Origin: Bradyrhizobium sp. AS23.2
Lineage (GTDB): Bacteria; Pseudomonadota; Alphaproteobacteria; Rhizobiales; Xanthobacteraceae
Length of the DNA: 64,000 nucleotides
Direction of reading: 5' to 3'
Assembly: GCF_001908185.1 (NCBI RefSeq)
Contig: NZ_LGHM01000013.1
Span: forward strand, 41,050-105,049
The notes under the pieces are model-generated. The model ran no database searches. It worked only from the letters and a program-made list of their open reading frames with translations, and was not told where the DNA came from. Shown piece by piece: positions 1-8,839 of the stretch. Made by a program: the position numbers and the translations under genes. Within the stretch, counting starts at the first letter, position 1; each line of letters starts with the position of its first letter.

Positions 1-267
1 ACGCCGGTGCCGAACGGGACCTTCCTCAACGGCATCACGCGCCAGCGCGTCATCAGCCTGCTTCGCGGCGATGGCGTCACCGTGGTCGAGAAGACGTTGC
101 GCTATGCCGACTTCCTTGCCGCCGACGAGATCTTCTCCACCGGCAACTTCGCAAAAGTCGCGCCCGTGATCCGCATCGATTCGCGCGAGCTGAAGCCGGG
201 CCCGTTCTACACCAGGGCGCGCAAGCTCTATTGGGACTTTGCGCATACGGTGAAGCTGGCGGCGTAG
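1..267 (+). CDS. ilvE: branched-chain amino acid aminotransferase, 3' end only
   Basis: This is the C-terminal piece of a class IV PLP-dependent aminotransferase, which interconverts leucine, isoleucine and valine with their 2-oxo acids. The frame is open from base 1, so the start lies upstream of the window. The visible 88 codons carry the family's substrate-loop motif NGTFLNGITRQRVI and the late block ADEIFSTGNFAKVAPV, followed by a normal C-terminal helix ending WDFAHTVKLAA. The PLP lysine lies in the missing part. Assignment to ilvE rather than another fold-type IV enzyme rests on these C-terminal blocks. Confidence 0.85.
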   Translation, partial: TPVPNGTFLNGITRQRVISLLRGDGVTVVEKTLRYADFLAADEIFSTGNFAKVAPVIRIDSRELKPGPFYTRARKLYWDFAHTVKLAA

Positions 268-314
268 GCGGCGCACTTCCTGTCATTGCGAGCGCATGCG
301 CGCCAAGTACTCCG

Positions 315-455
315 CTGTCATCGCCCGACTTGATCGGGCGATCCAGTATTCCAGAGACGTTCGTTGTTCACCGAGAAGCCGCGGCGTACTGGATGCCCCG
401 CCGGAACCTGTCATCGGGCTCGCCGAAGGCGAGACCCGGTGGCGGGGCATGACAG
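315..455. repeat. intergenic palindromic repeat element
   Basis: CTGTCAT at 315-321 is mirrored by ATGACAG at 449-455, and the interior has nested inverted segments around the words CCAGTA and TACTGG. It fills the space between ilvE and the convergent methyltransferase gene and resembles the other dispersed elements in this window. No coding potential is seen. Confidence 0.6.
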
Positions 456-461
456 CTAGCT

Positions 462-1079
462 TTAGCTACGCCTTCGGAACCGGCTGAACTGGAACGCCTG
501 CGTCGAATTCCACGGCGTGTGGTGGACCTCGCTCCGCGTCTCGACCAGCTCGAACCCCGGCCCGAGCTCTGCGGCGAGGCTCGCGCTGTTATGGCGCTGC
601 ACCGGCAGGCCGCTGCATTTCTCCGGACCATCGGGCGCGAACGTGGCGATGATGACGTGGCCGCCAGGCGCAACCGCCGACCGCAGGCGCTCGACGTAGG
701 CGGCCCTGTCGCGCGGATCGGTCAGGAAGTGAAACGCCGCGCGATCATGCCACACATCGTAGCTGCGCGCAGGCCGCCATGCCGTGGCGTCGGCGACGAT
801 CCAGTCGACGGCTGCGGCGGCCGGACCAATCCGCCGCTTCGCAGCGTCGAGCGCATTGGCGGAGAGATCCAGCACGGCGACATCGCGATATCCGTCCTGC
901 AGGAGCGAATCGACCAGCCGCGAGGCGCCGCCGCCGATATCGATGATGCCTGCGCGATGATCTGGACTGGCGGCGTGGATCATCTCGAGCGAGATCGCCG
1001 GAATATCCTGATACCAGCTCACCTCGGCCTCACCCTTGGTGGCGTAGACGTTGTCCCAATGCGTGCTTCGGTCGGACAT
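462..1079 (-). CDS. class I SAM-dependent methyltransferase
   Basis: A 205-residue protein with a Rossmann methyltransferase fold. Motif I is IDIGGGAS at about residues 46-53, followed by the acidic strand-2 end AVLDLS and a later FHFLTD block. The N-terminus MSDRSTHWDNVYATKGEAEVSW is typical of a small family of free-standing methyltransferases of unknown substrate. I chose the ATG at 1079; the frame stays open 12 codons further, but the upstream residues do not resemble the family. It is convergent with ilvE and lies downstream of phaR on the same strand. The substrate cannot be inferred. Confidence 0.8.
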   Translation of the reverse strand: MSDRSTHWDNVYATKGEAEVSWYQDIPAISLEMIHAASPDHRAGIIDIGGGASRLVDSLLQDGYRDVAVLDLSANALDAAKRRIGPAAAAVDWIVADATAWRPARSYDVWHDRAAFHFLTDPRDRAAYVERLRSAVAPGGHVIIATFAPDGPEKCSGLPVQRHNSASLAAELGPGFELVETRSEVHHTPWNSTQAFQFSRFRRRS

Positions 1080-1186
1080 GGCAGCTCCAGCCATCGCCGG
1101 GATGACGGCGAGCAAGAGGCGGCGCCTCTACAAATCCGCGGACCCCGCGTCCGCCGCATGCGGACGCGCTGGCATGAACGAAAGAC

Positions 1187-1771
1187 CTATTCGTCCTTCT
1201 TAGACATCCGCTCCAGGCGCTCCTGCATTTCCTTCATCTGCTGGCGAAGCTCGTCAATGTTGCTGTCCTTCGGCGTCTCGGCGTTCGCATCGGGCTCCGG
1301 GCTGGCCGCCGGGCGGGGCGCTGCGAAGGGCTTGAACATCGAGAAGGTTTGCTGGAACAGCTCCATGTTGCGGCGGACTTGTTCTTCCAACGGAGCGAAG
1401 GGCGTGCCGGACAGCGTGTTGGCGATCTGCTTGCGAAACTTTTCCTGCTCCTGGGTCAGCGTCGCGATCGACTGCTCCAGATATTTCGGCACCACCATCT
1501 GCATGCTGTCGCCGTAGAAGCGGATCAGCTGGCGCAGGAAAGTGGTCGGGAGCAGGTTCTGGCCGGCCTTGTTCTCCTGCTCGAAGATGATCTGGGCGAG
1601 CACGGAGCGGGTGATGTCGTCGCCGGTCTTGGCATCGTAGACTAGGAAATCTTCGCCGTCCTTGACCATGGCGGCGAGGTCCTCGAGCGTCACGTAAGTG
1701 CTCGTTCCGGTGTTATAGAGCCGGCGATTCGCGTATTTCTTGATGGTGGTGGGTTGGTCAGATTTCGCCAT
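1187..1771 (-). CDS. phaR: polyhydroxyalkanoate synthesis repressor PhaR
   Basis: A 194-residue DNA-binding regulator of PHB storage. The N-terminal PHB accumulation domain (about residues 8-68) is clear from IKKYANRRLYNTGTSTYVTL and is followed by the second PHB_acc segment around residues 73-115 and a charged C-terminal helix ending in RLERMSKKDE. Known family members bind both PHB granules and the promoters of phasin genes and of phaR itself, releasing DNA when granules form. It is transcribed divergently from phaA-phaB across a 316-bp spacer. Regulation of this locus by PhaR is inferred from the family, not from an identified operator. Confidence 0.93.
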   Translation of the reverse strand: MAKSDQPTTIKKYANRRLYNTGTSTYVTLEDLAAMVKDGEDFLVYDAKTGDDITRSVLAQIIFEQENKAGQNLLPTTFLRQLIRFYGDSMQMVVPKYLEQSIATLTQEQEKFRKQIANTLSGTPFAPLEEQVRRNMELFQQTFSMFKPFAAPRPAASPEPDANAETPKDSNIDELRQQMKEMQERLERMSKKDE

Positions 1772-2087
1772 GGGCTCTCACTTCAAAGACACTGAGAACA
1801 GGAACCTGCGGCATTGCCGCAAGGCGCGGGACGAGTACGCAACGCAACAAAATAAGCATTTTCAAAGGGGTCACGCTACCGTTTTGTGCGCCACGGTTAG
1901 TCGCACAGCAAAAACTTGCTTGCGAAAGCGCCAAGAACGCTATTTTGAATGCGCTGCGGCATGAATTCGGTCGCCGGCCGATTGACATGCCTCAACGACG
2001 TTAACAGGATGCCTTACGAGACTGGCTGGCCGTTCCCAGCGCCCGCCTGCCCCTTTTTTTCAGAACCTCAAGCCTCAGGAGATGCCC
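1772..2087. promoter_or_regulatory. divergent phaR / phaA intergenic region
   Basis: This 316-bp spacer must hold the promoters of both phaR and phaA. I see no gene in it. It is less GC-rich around 1850-1945 than the flanking genes, as expected for promoter DNA. I cannot point to a certain PhaR operator. Confidence 0.5.
2077..2081 (+). promoter_or_regulatory. ribosome binding site deciding the phaA start
   Basis: AGGAG sits six bases before the ATG at 2088 but abuts the in-frame ATG at 2082. This makes 2088 the likely initiation codon. Confidence 0.7.
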
Positions 2088-3266
<1,179 letters not shown>

Positions 3267-3410
3267 TGTGGGCGAGGCACCAAACGAAAACATGCATCGC
3301 GCAACTGACGCGTGCGCTGCACACCTGACTCAGTGCGTTGCACGCGGCTAAAAAGGCGGCGGTTGCAAATCAAATATTCTTCGCAACTGCGCAAGCCTCG
3401 ACTAAATACA
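3267..3410. other. spacer between phaA and its terminator
   Basis: There is no gene here. The stretch between the phaA stop and the hairpin at 3411 contains partly repeated words (GCGCAACTG, TGCGCTGCAC), but I cannot assign a function. Confidence 0.4.
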
Positions 3411-3440
3411 AACGCCCGGCTCAACGCCGGGCGTTTTGTT
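3411..3440 (+). terminator. intrinsic terminator after phaA
   Basis: A perfect 10-bp stem (AACGCCCGGC at 3411-3420 with GCCGGGCGTT at 3426-3435) encloses a TCAAC loop and runs into TTGTTCTTG. It lies 145 bp after phaA and before phaB. Confidence 0.8.
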
Positions 3441-3531
3441 CTTGATGTCCGTCAAACCAGCCGCATAATCCGTCGTTAAAAACCATCGCTAATCAGCATC
3501 AATGATTGAGTCCAAGGGAAGGAAGCTTGAG

Positions 3532-4257
3532 ATGGCACGAGTTGCACTGGTGACGGGTGGTACGCGGGGCATTGGTGCTGCGATCAGCAAGGCGCTGAAG
3601 GCAGCTGGCTACAAGGTCGCAGCGAGCTATGCCGGCAATGATGCCGCGGCGGAGAAGTTCAAGGCCGAGACCGGTATCGCCGTCTATAAATGGGACGTCG
3701 CGTCGTTCGATGCCTGTGCGGAAGGCGTGAAGAAGGTTGAAGCTGATCTCGGTCCCGTCGACGTGCTCGTCAACAATGCCGGCATCACCCGCGACACCGC
3801 CTTCCACAAGATGACGCTCGAGCAGTGGAACGCCGTGATCAACACCAATCTCGGCTCGCTGTTCAACATGACGCGCCAGGTGATCGAAGGCATGCGCGCG
3901 CGCAAGTTCGGCCGCGTCATCTCGATCTCGTCGATCAACGGCCAGAAAGGGCAGTTCGGTCAGGTCAACTATTCCGCGGCGAAGGCCGGCGACATCGGCT
4001 TCACCAAGGCGCTCGCGCTCGAGAACGCCAAGGGCGGCATCACTGTGAACGCGATCTGCCCCGGCTATATCAACACCGAAATGGTGCAGGCGGTGCCGAA
4101 GGACGTTCTGGAGAAGAACGTGATCCCGCAGATCCCGGTCAGCCGGCTCGGCGAGCCCGAGGAGATCGCGCGCGCGGTGGTGTTCCTCGCGGCCGACGAG
4201 GCCGGCTTCATCACCGGGTCGACGCTGACCATCAATGGCGGCCAATATCAGACCTGA
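3532..4257 (+). CDS. phaB: acetoacetyl-CoA reductase
   Basis: A 241-residue short-chain dehydrogenase that reduces acetoacetyl-CoA to (R)-3-hydroxybutyryl-CoA with NADPH, the monomer for PHB synthase. The cofactor motif TGGTRGIG is at about residues 8-15, NNAG at 81-84, the catalytic Ser near 134, and the YxxxK pair at Tyr147/Lys151 in VNYSAAKAG. The C-terminus ITGSTLTINGGQYQ is diagnostic of PhaB. I chose the ATG at 3532, preceded by a purine-rich AAGGAAG box; the frame is open ten codons upstream. The PHB synthase gene is not in this window. Confidence 0.95.
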   Translation: MARVALVTGGTRGIGAAISKALKAAGYKVAASYAGNDAAAEKFKAETGIAVYKWDVASFDACAEGVKKVEADLGPVDVLVNNAGITRDTAFHKMTLEQWNAVINTNLGSLFNMTRQVIEGMRARKFGRVISISSINGQKGQFGQVNYSAAKAGDIGFTKALALENAKGGITVNAICPGYINTEMVQAVPKDVLEKNVIPQIPVSRLGEPEEIARAVVFLAADEAGFITGSTLTINGGQYQT

Positions 4258-4343
4258 TATGGCACAAAGCCTTTATATGGCGCCAAGCCTTTAAGCTAAA
4301 AGCCTGTAGCTTCAGGCGCGACAAGGCGATAGTGAAGACGAAA

Positions 4344-4366
4344 ATGCCCGGCCTCGTGCCGGGCAT
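4344..4366. repeat. small hairpin between phaB and the DMT transporter gene
   Basis: ATGCCCGGC at 4344-4352 pairs with GCCGGGCAT at 4358-4366 around a CTCGT loop. On the plus strand no U-run follows. It may be a dispersed repeat rather than a terminator. Confidence 0.55.
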
Positions 4367-4391
4367 CCGCGTCCTCAGAGCCCTTCAATTG

Positions 4392-5261
4392 ATGACCCCG
4401 CGCACAGCCACGCTGATCGGATTGACCGCAATCCTGATGTGGTCGCTGCTCTCCGTGATGACGGTGGCGACCGGGAAAATCCCCGCCTTTCAGCTTGCCG
4501 CGATGACGTTCGCGATCGGCGGTCTCGTCGGGCTCCTCACCTGGATCGGCCGCGACGGGGCCGCCACGAGCCTGCGCCAGCCGCTTGTCGTCTGGGCGGT
4601 CGGCGTCGGCGGCCTGTTCGGCTATCACGCCCTCTATTTCCTCGCCCTGCGTTTCGCGCCGCCGGCCGAAGCAGGCCTTCTCAATTATTTGTGGCCGCTG
4701 TTGATCGTGCTGTTCTCGTCATTCCTGCCGGGCGAGCGGCTTGCCGTGCATCACATCATCGGTGCCGTGCTCGGCCTCGTCGGCACCGTGCTGCTGTTTG
4801 CCGGCAGCACCTCCGGTTTCGCGCCGGGCCAGGTGCCGGGATTGATCGCTGCGTTCGTCGCGGCGTTCGTCTGGGCAACCTATTCGGTGCTGTCGCGCCG
4901 GCTGAAGGCCGTGCCGACCGATGCCGTCGCAGGCTTCTGTCTCGCCACCGCGGTGCTCGCCGCGCTAATGCATGGTTTGCTTGAAACCACCGTGTGGCCC
5001 GAGACCACGCTGCAATGGCTCTCCGTGATCGCGCTCGGCATCGGCCCCGTCGGTGCAGCATTCTATGCCTGGGACATCGGCATGAAGCGTGGCGACATCC
5101 GCGTGCTCGGCGCCGCCTCCTACGCGACGCCGCTGCTCTCGACCGGCTTCCTCATCGCTGCCGGTTTTGCCAAGGCCAGCGCCAACATCGCCATCGCCGC
5201 CATTCTGATCGCCGGCGGCGGCCTGATCGCGGCGAAGGACATGGTGCTGCGGAAGCGATGA
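4392..5261 (+). CDS. EamA/DMT-family membrane transporter
   Basis: A 289-residue polytopic inner-membrane protein of the drug/metabolite transporter superfamily. It has about ten hydrophobic segments arranged as two EamA repeats, and starts MTPRTATLIGLTAILMWSLL. The first repeat contains the Pro/Glu-rich block FAPPAEAGLLNYLWPLLIV, and the second repeat contains GPVGAAFYAWDIGMKRGD, both typical of the YddG-like aromatic amino acid exporter branch. The substrate is not determined by sequence. Transcription is co-directional with phaB, 134 bp downstream. Confidence 0.85.
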   Translation: MTPRTATLIGLTAILMWSLLSVMTVATGKIPAFQLAAMTFAIGGLVGLLTWIGRDGAATSLRQPLVVWAVGVGGLFGYHALYFLALRFAPPAEAGLLNYLWPLLIVLFSSFLPGERLAVHHIIGAVLGLVGTVLLFAGSTSGFAPGQVPGLIAAFVAAFVWATYSVLSRRLKAVPTDAVAGFCLATAVLAALMHGLLETTVWPETTLQWLSVIALGIGPVGAAFYAWDIGMKRGDIRVLGAASYATPLLSTGFLIAAGFAKASANIAIAAILIAGGGLIAAKDMVLRKR

Positions 5262-5394
5262 CTGTCATTCCCGGGGGGCGATGCGCAGCATCGAACCCGG
5301 AATCCATTTATCGGCGTCAATGATGGAGAGATGGATTCTCCGATGCGCAATTGCGCATCATAGCTCGCCGCTTTGCGGCGCCCCGGAATGACAG
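5262..5394. repeat. 133-bp inverted-repeat element with internal palindrome
   Basis: CTGTCATTCC at 5262-5271 is mirrored by GGAATGACAG at 5385-5394. The interior holds the 18-bp perfect palindrome GATGCGCAATTGCGCATC at 5342-5359. It starts directly at the stop of the DMT transporter gene and may terminate both convergent transcripts. Confidence 0.75.
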
Positions 5395-5399
5395 CTTGC

Positions 5400-5822
5400 C
5401 TAAGGCTCCCAGCCCTTCGGCGCGAGCTCGAATTTTGCGAATTCGAACGCGGGTGCCACGGTGCAGCCGACCAGCGTCCACTCGCCAGTGGTCTCTGCCA
5501 TCTGCCAGGCGTCGGCCGGCACGATCGCCTGCGGCCGCTCGCCGCTCACAAGATCGGTGCCGAGGCGCACCTCGTGCTGGGAGCAGCCTTCATGCGCGAT
5601 GCGCAGCGTCAACGGGCTGCCCGCATAATAGTGCCAGATCTCGACCGCATCGATGCGGTGCCAGTGCGAGCGCTCGCCGCGCGCGAGCAGGAAGTAAATC
5701 AGGGTCGAGCGCGATCGTCCGTTGGCGTCCGTTGTCTGGTCGCGAAAGGTCTCGCGGTAATGCCCGCCTTCGGGATGCGGGCGGAGTTCGAGGCGCGCGA
5801 TGATCTCGGCTGCGGTCGGCAT
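5400..5822 (-). CDS. DUF985 cupin-fold protein
   Basis: A 140-residue protein of the cupin_5 (DUF985) family. The N-terminal signature LRPHPEGGHYRETFRD (about residues 13-28) and the block STLIYFLLARGERSHWHRIDAVEIWHYY show the small beta-barrel with likely metal or sugar ligands (His in HWHR, Glu and His in EIWH). The later GSPLTLRIAH and VPADAWQMAE segments complete the barrel. Its biochemical role is unknown. The start lies 9 bp past the stop of gloB on the same strand, so the pair probably form one transcript. Confidence 0.85.
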   Translation of the reverse strand: MPTAAEIIARLELRPHPEGGHYRETFRDQTTDANGRSRSTLIYFLLARGERSHWHRIDAVEIWHYYAGSPLTLRIAHEGCSQHEVRLGTDLVSGERPQAIVPADAWQMAETTGEWTLVGCTVAPAFEFAKFELAPKGWEP

Positions 5823-5831
5823 CGATTCCCG

Positions 5832-6599
5832 TCAGGACTTGTTCTTGCGCTCGCGCAATTCGCCGAACACGACGGCGGCATCAGCACCCTTCATGTGTAG
5901 CCTGGCTGCGACCGAGGGTTCATCAGCGCGCAGGAACACATTTGCTCGCTTCTCTTCACCAAGCAGTGAGGGAATGGTCGGCTTGTTCTCGGCGCGGAGC
6001 TTGGCAACTTCCGCCGCGCGCGCCTGGAGCGCCGCATTGTCCGGCTCGATGGTGAGCGCAAACTTGACGTTCGAGGCGGTGTATTCGTGGCCGCAATAGA
6101 GCTTGAAGTCGTCGGGCAGGGCCCGCAGCTTCAGAAGCGAATCCCACATCATCGGGTAGGTGCCTTCGAACACCCGGCCGCAGCCGATCGAGAACAGCGT
6201 GTCGGCGGCGAACACCGTCTTCTCGGTGTCGAACACGTAGGAGACGTGGTCGAGCGTGTGGCCGGGCGTCTCGACGACGCGCCCCAGCAAGGTGCCGATC
6301 TTGACCACGTCGCCATTGGCGACGCGCAGGTCGACGTCGGCAATCTTCGTCGTCTTGTCGTGCGGCGCGACGACGCGGCAATTGTATTTCTGCTTGAGTT
6401 CGGCGACCCCGCCGACATGATCGCCGTGATGATGGGTGATCAGGATATCCGTGAGCTGCCAGCCCTCGCGCTCCAGCGCCTTCAGGATGGGGCCGGCCTC
6501 CGGCGCGTCGATCGAAGCGGTTGCCTTGGTTTCCACATCGTGGATCAGATAACCGAAATTGTCGTTTAAACAGTTGAAAGTACGAATTTCGGCGGCCAT
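5832..6599 (-). CDS. gloB: hydroxyacylglutathione hydrolase (glyoxalase II)
   Basis: A 255-residue metallo-beta-lactamase-fold hydrolase that splits S-lactoylglutathione to lactate and glutathione in methylglyoxal detoxification. The binuclear metal motif THHHGDHVGG starts at residue 55. Later metal ligands are in ETPGHTLDHVSY and AADTLFSIGCGRVFEG, and the C-terminal substrate-binding block LYCGHEYTASNVKFAL is typical of GloB. The start at 6599 gives the canonical N-terminus MAAEIRTFNCLNDN. It is divergent from a methyltransferase gene across 108 bp, and gloB next to a methyltransferase is a common alphaproteobacterial arrangement. Confidence 0.94.
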   Translation of the reverse strand: MAAEIRTFNCLNDNFGYLIHDVETKATASIDAPEAGPILKALEREGWQLTDILITHHHGDHVGGVAELKQKYNCRVVAPHDKTTKIADVDLRVANGDVVKIGTLLGRVVETPGHTLDHVSYVFDTEKTVFAADTLFSIGCGRVFEGTYPMMWDSLLKLRALPDDFKLYCGHEYTASNVKFALTIEPDNAALQARAAEVAKLRAENKPTIPSLLGEEKRANVFLRADEPSVAARLHMKGADAAVVFGELRERKNKS

Positions 6600-6707
6600 G
6601 ACATCTCCATCGCGCTCAGCCCCGCCAGACAAATATGGCGTTAACGTTGCGCAGGCAATGCAATATTCCGCGCGCGGCGGCGGCCTTGTGCATGTTACAT
6701 TGCCGTC

Positions 6708-7454
6708 ATGAGCATCGACGTCGTCGACCTCCGCGAGTTCTATTCCCGTCGACTCGGGATTGTGGCGCGGCAAATGATCAACCGCGGCATCAGGCAGCGC
6801 TGGCCGAACGCCGAGGGCCAGCGCGTGCTCGGCATCGGCTATCCGACGCCCTATCTCGGCCTGTTCCGCGAGGACGCGGAGCGCTGCATCGCCTTCATGC
6901 CGGCGGCCCAGGGCGTTCTGAAATGGCCGACGGGACGGCCGGCACTGGCTTCGCTGGTGGATGAATTCTCGTTGCCGCTTCCTGACGCCGCGGTCGACCG
7001 CATCCTCCTGGTCCATGCGCTGGAGATGTCGGACGATCCGGCCGCGCTGCTGCGCGAGGTCTGGCGCGTGCTGTCGCCGTCCGGCCGCGTCATCGCGGTG
7101 ATCCCGAACCGGCGCGGGGTGTGGACCCGTACCGACAATACGCCGTTCGGCCATGGCCGGCCCTATTCGCGCTCGCAGATCACCGATCTGCTGCGCCAGA
7201 CCTGGTTCACGCCGACCGCCTGGGGCGAAGCGCTGTTCATGCCGCCCTATGCCGGCGGCTGGGTGCTGAAATCGGCGCAGATGTGGGAGCGCGCGGGCGC
7301 GGCGCTGTCGCTGCCCTTCGCGGGCGTGCACATCGTCGAGGCGACCAAGCAGGTCTACCGCGCCATCCCCGCCAAGCGCGAACGGGCACGGTTGATTCCC
7401 GCGCTGACCAAGCCAGTGCTGGTGCCGTCGTCCACGACGGTCACGCGCAGCTGA
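6708..7454 (+). CDS. SAM-dependent methyltransferase beside gloB
   Basis: A 248-residue class I methyltransferase. Motif I is degenerate (VLGIGYPTPYLG, residues 40-51), but the post-motif block VDRILLVHALEMSDDPAALLREVWRVL and PSGRVIAVIPNRRG are characteristic of the Methyltransf_11 group. The C-terminus contains a basic stretch ending KPVLVPSSTTVTRS. The function is unknown; family members lie next to gloB in many rhizobia. It starts with ATG at 6708, divergent from gloB. Confidence 0.85.
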   Translation: MSIDVVDLREFYSRRLGIVARQMINRGIRQRWPNAEGQRVLGIGYPTPYLGLFREDAERCIAFMPAAQGVLKWPTGRPALASLVDEFSLPLPDAAVDRILLVHALEMSDDPAALLREVWRVLSPSGRVIAVIPNRRGVWTRTDNTPFGHGRPYSRSQITDLLRQTWFTPTAWGEALFMPPYAGGWVLKSAQMWERAGAALSLPFAGVHIVEATKQVYRAIPAKRERARLIPALTKPVLVPSSTTVTRS

Positions 7455-7489
7455 AACTCGATGAAATCATGCTGGCCATCGCCGGCGTT

Positions 7490-7512
7490 CACCTCTCCCC
7501 ACGGGAGAGGTG
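7490..7512. repeat. short palindrome, rhizobial repeat fragment
   Basis: CACCTCTCCC at 7490-7499 pairs with GGGAGAGGTG at 7503-7512 around CAC. It matches the core words of the longer element at 31143-31292. Confidence 0.6.
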
Positions 7513-7563
7513 ATGCGCGCAGAGCTCGCATCGAGCTAACCAATACTCAATGCCTCAAAAGCA

Positions 7564-7590
7564 AATCGTCCCGGCGTGGCCGGGACGATT
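7564..7590. terminator. bidirectional terminator hairpin
   Basis: A 12-bp perfect stem (AATCGTCCCGGC at 7564-7575, GCCGGGACGATT at 7579-7590) has a GTG loop. It lies between the convergent methyltransferase and DUF4167 genes. Confidence 0.8.
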
Positions 7591-7621
7591 GCAATTCGAT
7601 AAATCCGATAGGGCCTGCGGC

Positions 7622-8377
7622 TTACTCGCTGGGCGCGTGATCGTCGCCGGAAGCGGCCGGAGCGGCTTCGCGCTCGGGACGCGGACCATGCGGCCGGCGC
7701 CGGCGGCGCGGATAACGCTCGCCGCCGCCACCGCCGCCCTCGAAGCCGCCCTGGCCGGCATTCACCTGCGGCTGCGCGCCGGTGATGAAGGAGGGCAGGC
7801 GGTCGACGCTGCCGGCATCGGCAACGACGGGCTGCGGCTGGTTCTGCGGTTGCGGCTGGGGCTGATACTGCGGCTGCGGACGATGATCGCGCTCGCGGTG
7901 CTCGCGCGGCTGCTGCTGCTGGTCGCGCTGATAAGGCTGCTGGTTGTCGCGCTGCTGATGATCGCGCTGGCCGTCGCGCGTGTAAGGCTGCTGCTGCGGT
8001 TGCGGAACGAAGCCCGGTTCCTGGCCGAAATTCGAGAAATTCTCGCCGTCGTCCTCGCCGAAGTCGCTGCTCGTGCTGATCGGCTCGTCGCCGCGCGGCT
8101 GCTGGTTCTGGCGGAACTGTTCCTGAGCGGCGGCGATCAGGCGGAAATAATGCTCGGCGTGCTGGTAGTAGTTCTCGGCTGCAACGGGATCGCCGGAGGA
8201 GCGCGCGTCGCGCGCAAGCTGGAGATATTTCTCGGCGATGTGCGAGGCGGTGCCGCGGATCTTGATGTCGGGTCCGTTGGACTCGTAGACCCGGGTCATC
8301 GGGTTCTGGCTGCGCCGGTTGTTGTTGTTATTATTGTTGCGGTTGCGCATCCGCTGCTTGTTCTGACCGTTTCTCAT
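7622..8377 (-). CDS. DUF4167 domain-containing protein
   Basis: A 251-residue protein of the alphaproteobacterial DUF4167 family. The N-terminus is Asn/Arg-rich (a run of seven Asn within residues 12-20), then the conserved domain follows with TRVYESNGPDIKIRGTASHI and AEKYLQLARDARSSGDPVAAENYYQHAEHYFR, a TPR-like helical pair at about residues 40-75. The rest is a low-complexity Gln/Pro/Arg tail rich in QQP repeats ending in a basic GERYPRRRRRPHG segment. Basic and disordered composition suggests RNA or ribosome association, but this is inference. It has a 462-bp region upstream with no gene. Confidence 0.88.
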   Translation of the reverse strand: MRNGQNKQRMRNRNNNNNNNRRSQNPMTRVYESNGPDIKIRGTASHIAEKYLQLARDARSSGDPVAAENYYQHAEHYFRLIAAAQEQFRQNQQPRGDEPISTSSDFGEDDGENFSNFGQEPGFVPQPQQQPYTRDGQRDHQQRDNQQPYQRDQQQQPREHRERDHRPQPQYQPQPQPQNQPQPVVADAGSVDRLPSFITGAQPQVNAGQGGFEGGGGGGERYPRRRRRPHGPRPEREAAPAASGDDHAPSE

Positions 8378-8839
8378 GTCCTGCCTTTAATTCCAGCCTA
8401 AAGGTTGCACGCACTACTGATTGCTGAGAGTGACCTGGTGACAGCGGCTCACATTTCTCGCGCGCACCGCGCGCAAGAGCGGCTTGAACCCTGCCGATGT
8501 TTGTCGACCGTCGCGTTCAACAAAGACGCGTTCCCCACTCGCCAGCATTCATCGCCAGCGAACCCATTCATTTTGCCTGCCGAAACAAGCCCAGCTTTCT
8601 CGCGTAAGTCTTCAAGCGCAATATCAGGCTTTCGTTCACGTTGCGGTCGGAGAGCAGCGCAGCTCCACTGGCCATCGCGCTCAACAGGACCTGCGGCTTG
8701 GAACCTTCAAATCAGTAAAGCTCTCGCCCGAGAGCCCGGCTTTCACCCGTAGGTCTACGGGGCCGGTACCGATGTGTTGACCGGAACGTAGTCGTTCCGA
8801 CGGGATATTCCAAGAGGTTTTTACAGGCCAATCCGGCTT
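8378..8839. other. 462-bp non-coding region upstream of the DUF4167 gene
   Basis: No convincing gene on either strand. The region would hold the promoter and leader of the minus-strand DUF4167 gene and the 3' flank of prmC. I see a small hairpin GGAACG-TAGT-CGTTCC near 8783-8798 and a GCGCGCACCGCGCGC palindrome near 8459-8474, but no recognisable RNA family. Confidence 0.4.

Noticed and set aside
7856..8377. A long hydrophobic plus-strand frame overlapping the DUF4167 gene
   Set aside because: The minus-strand frame has the conserved DUF4167 domain; the plus frame is the Leu-rich shadow of its Gln/Arg-rich tail.
8447..8839. tRNA or other known structural RNA in the gap before prmC
   Set aside because: No cloverleaf or known RNA signature was recognised in the sequence on either strand.
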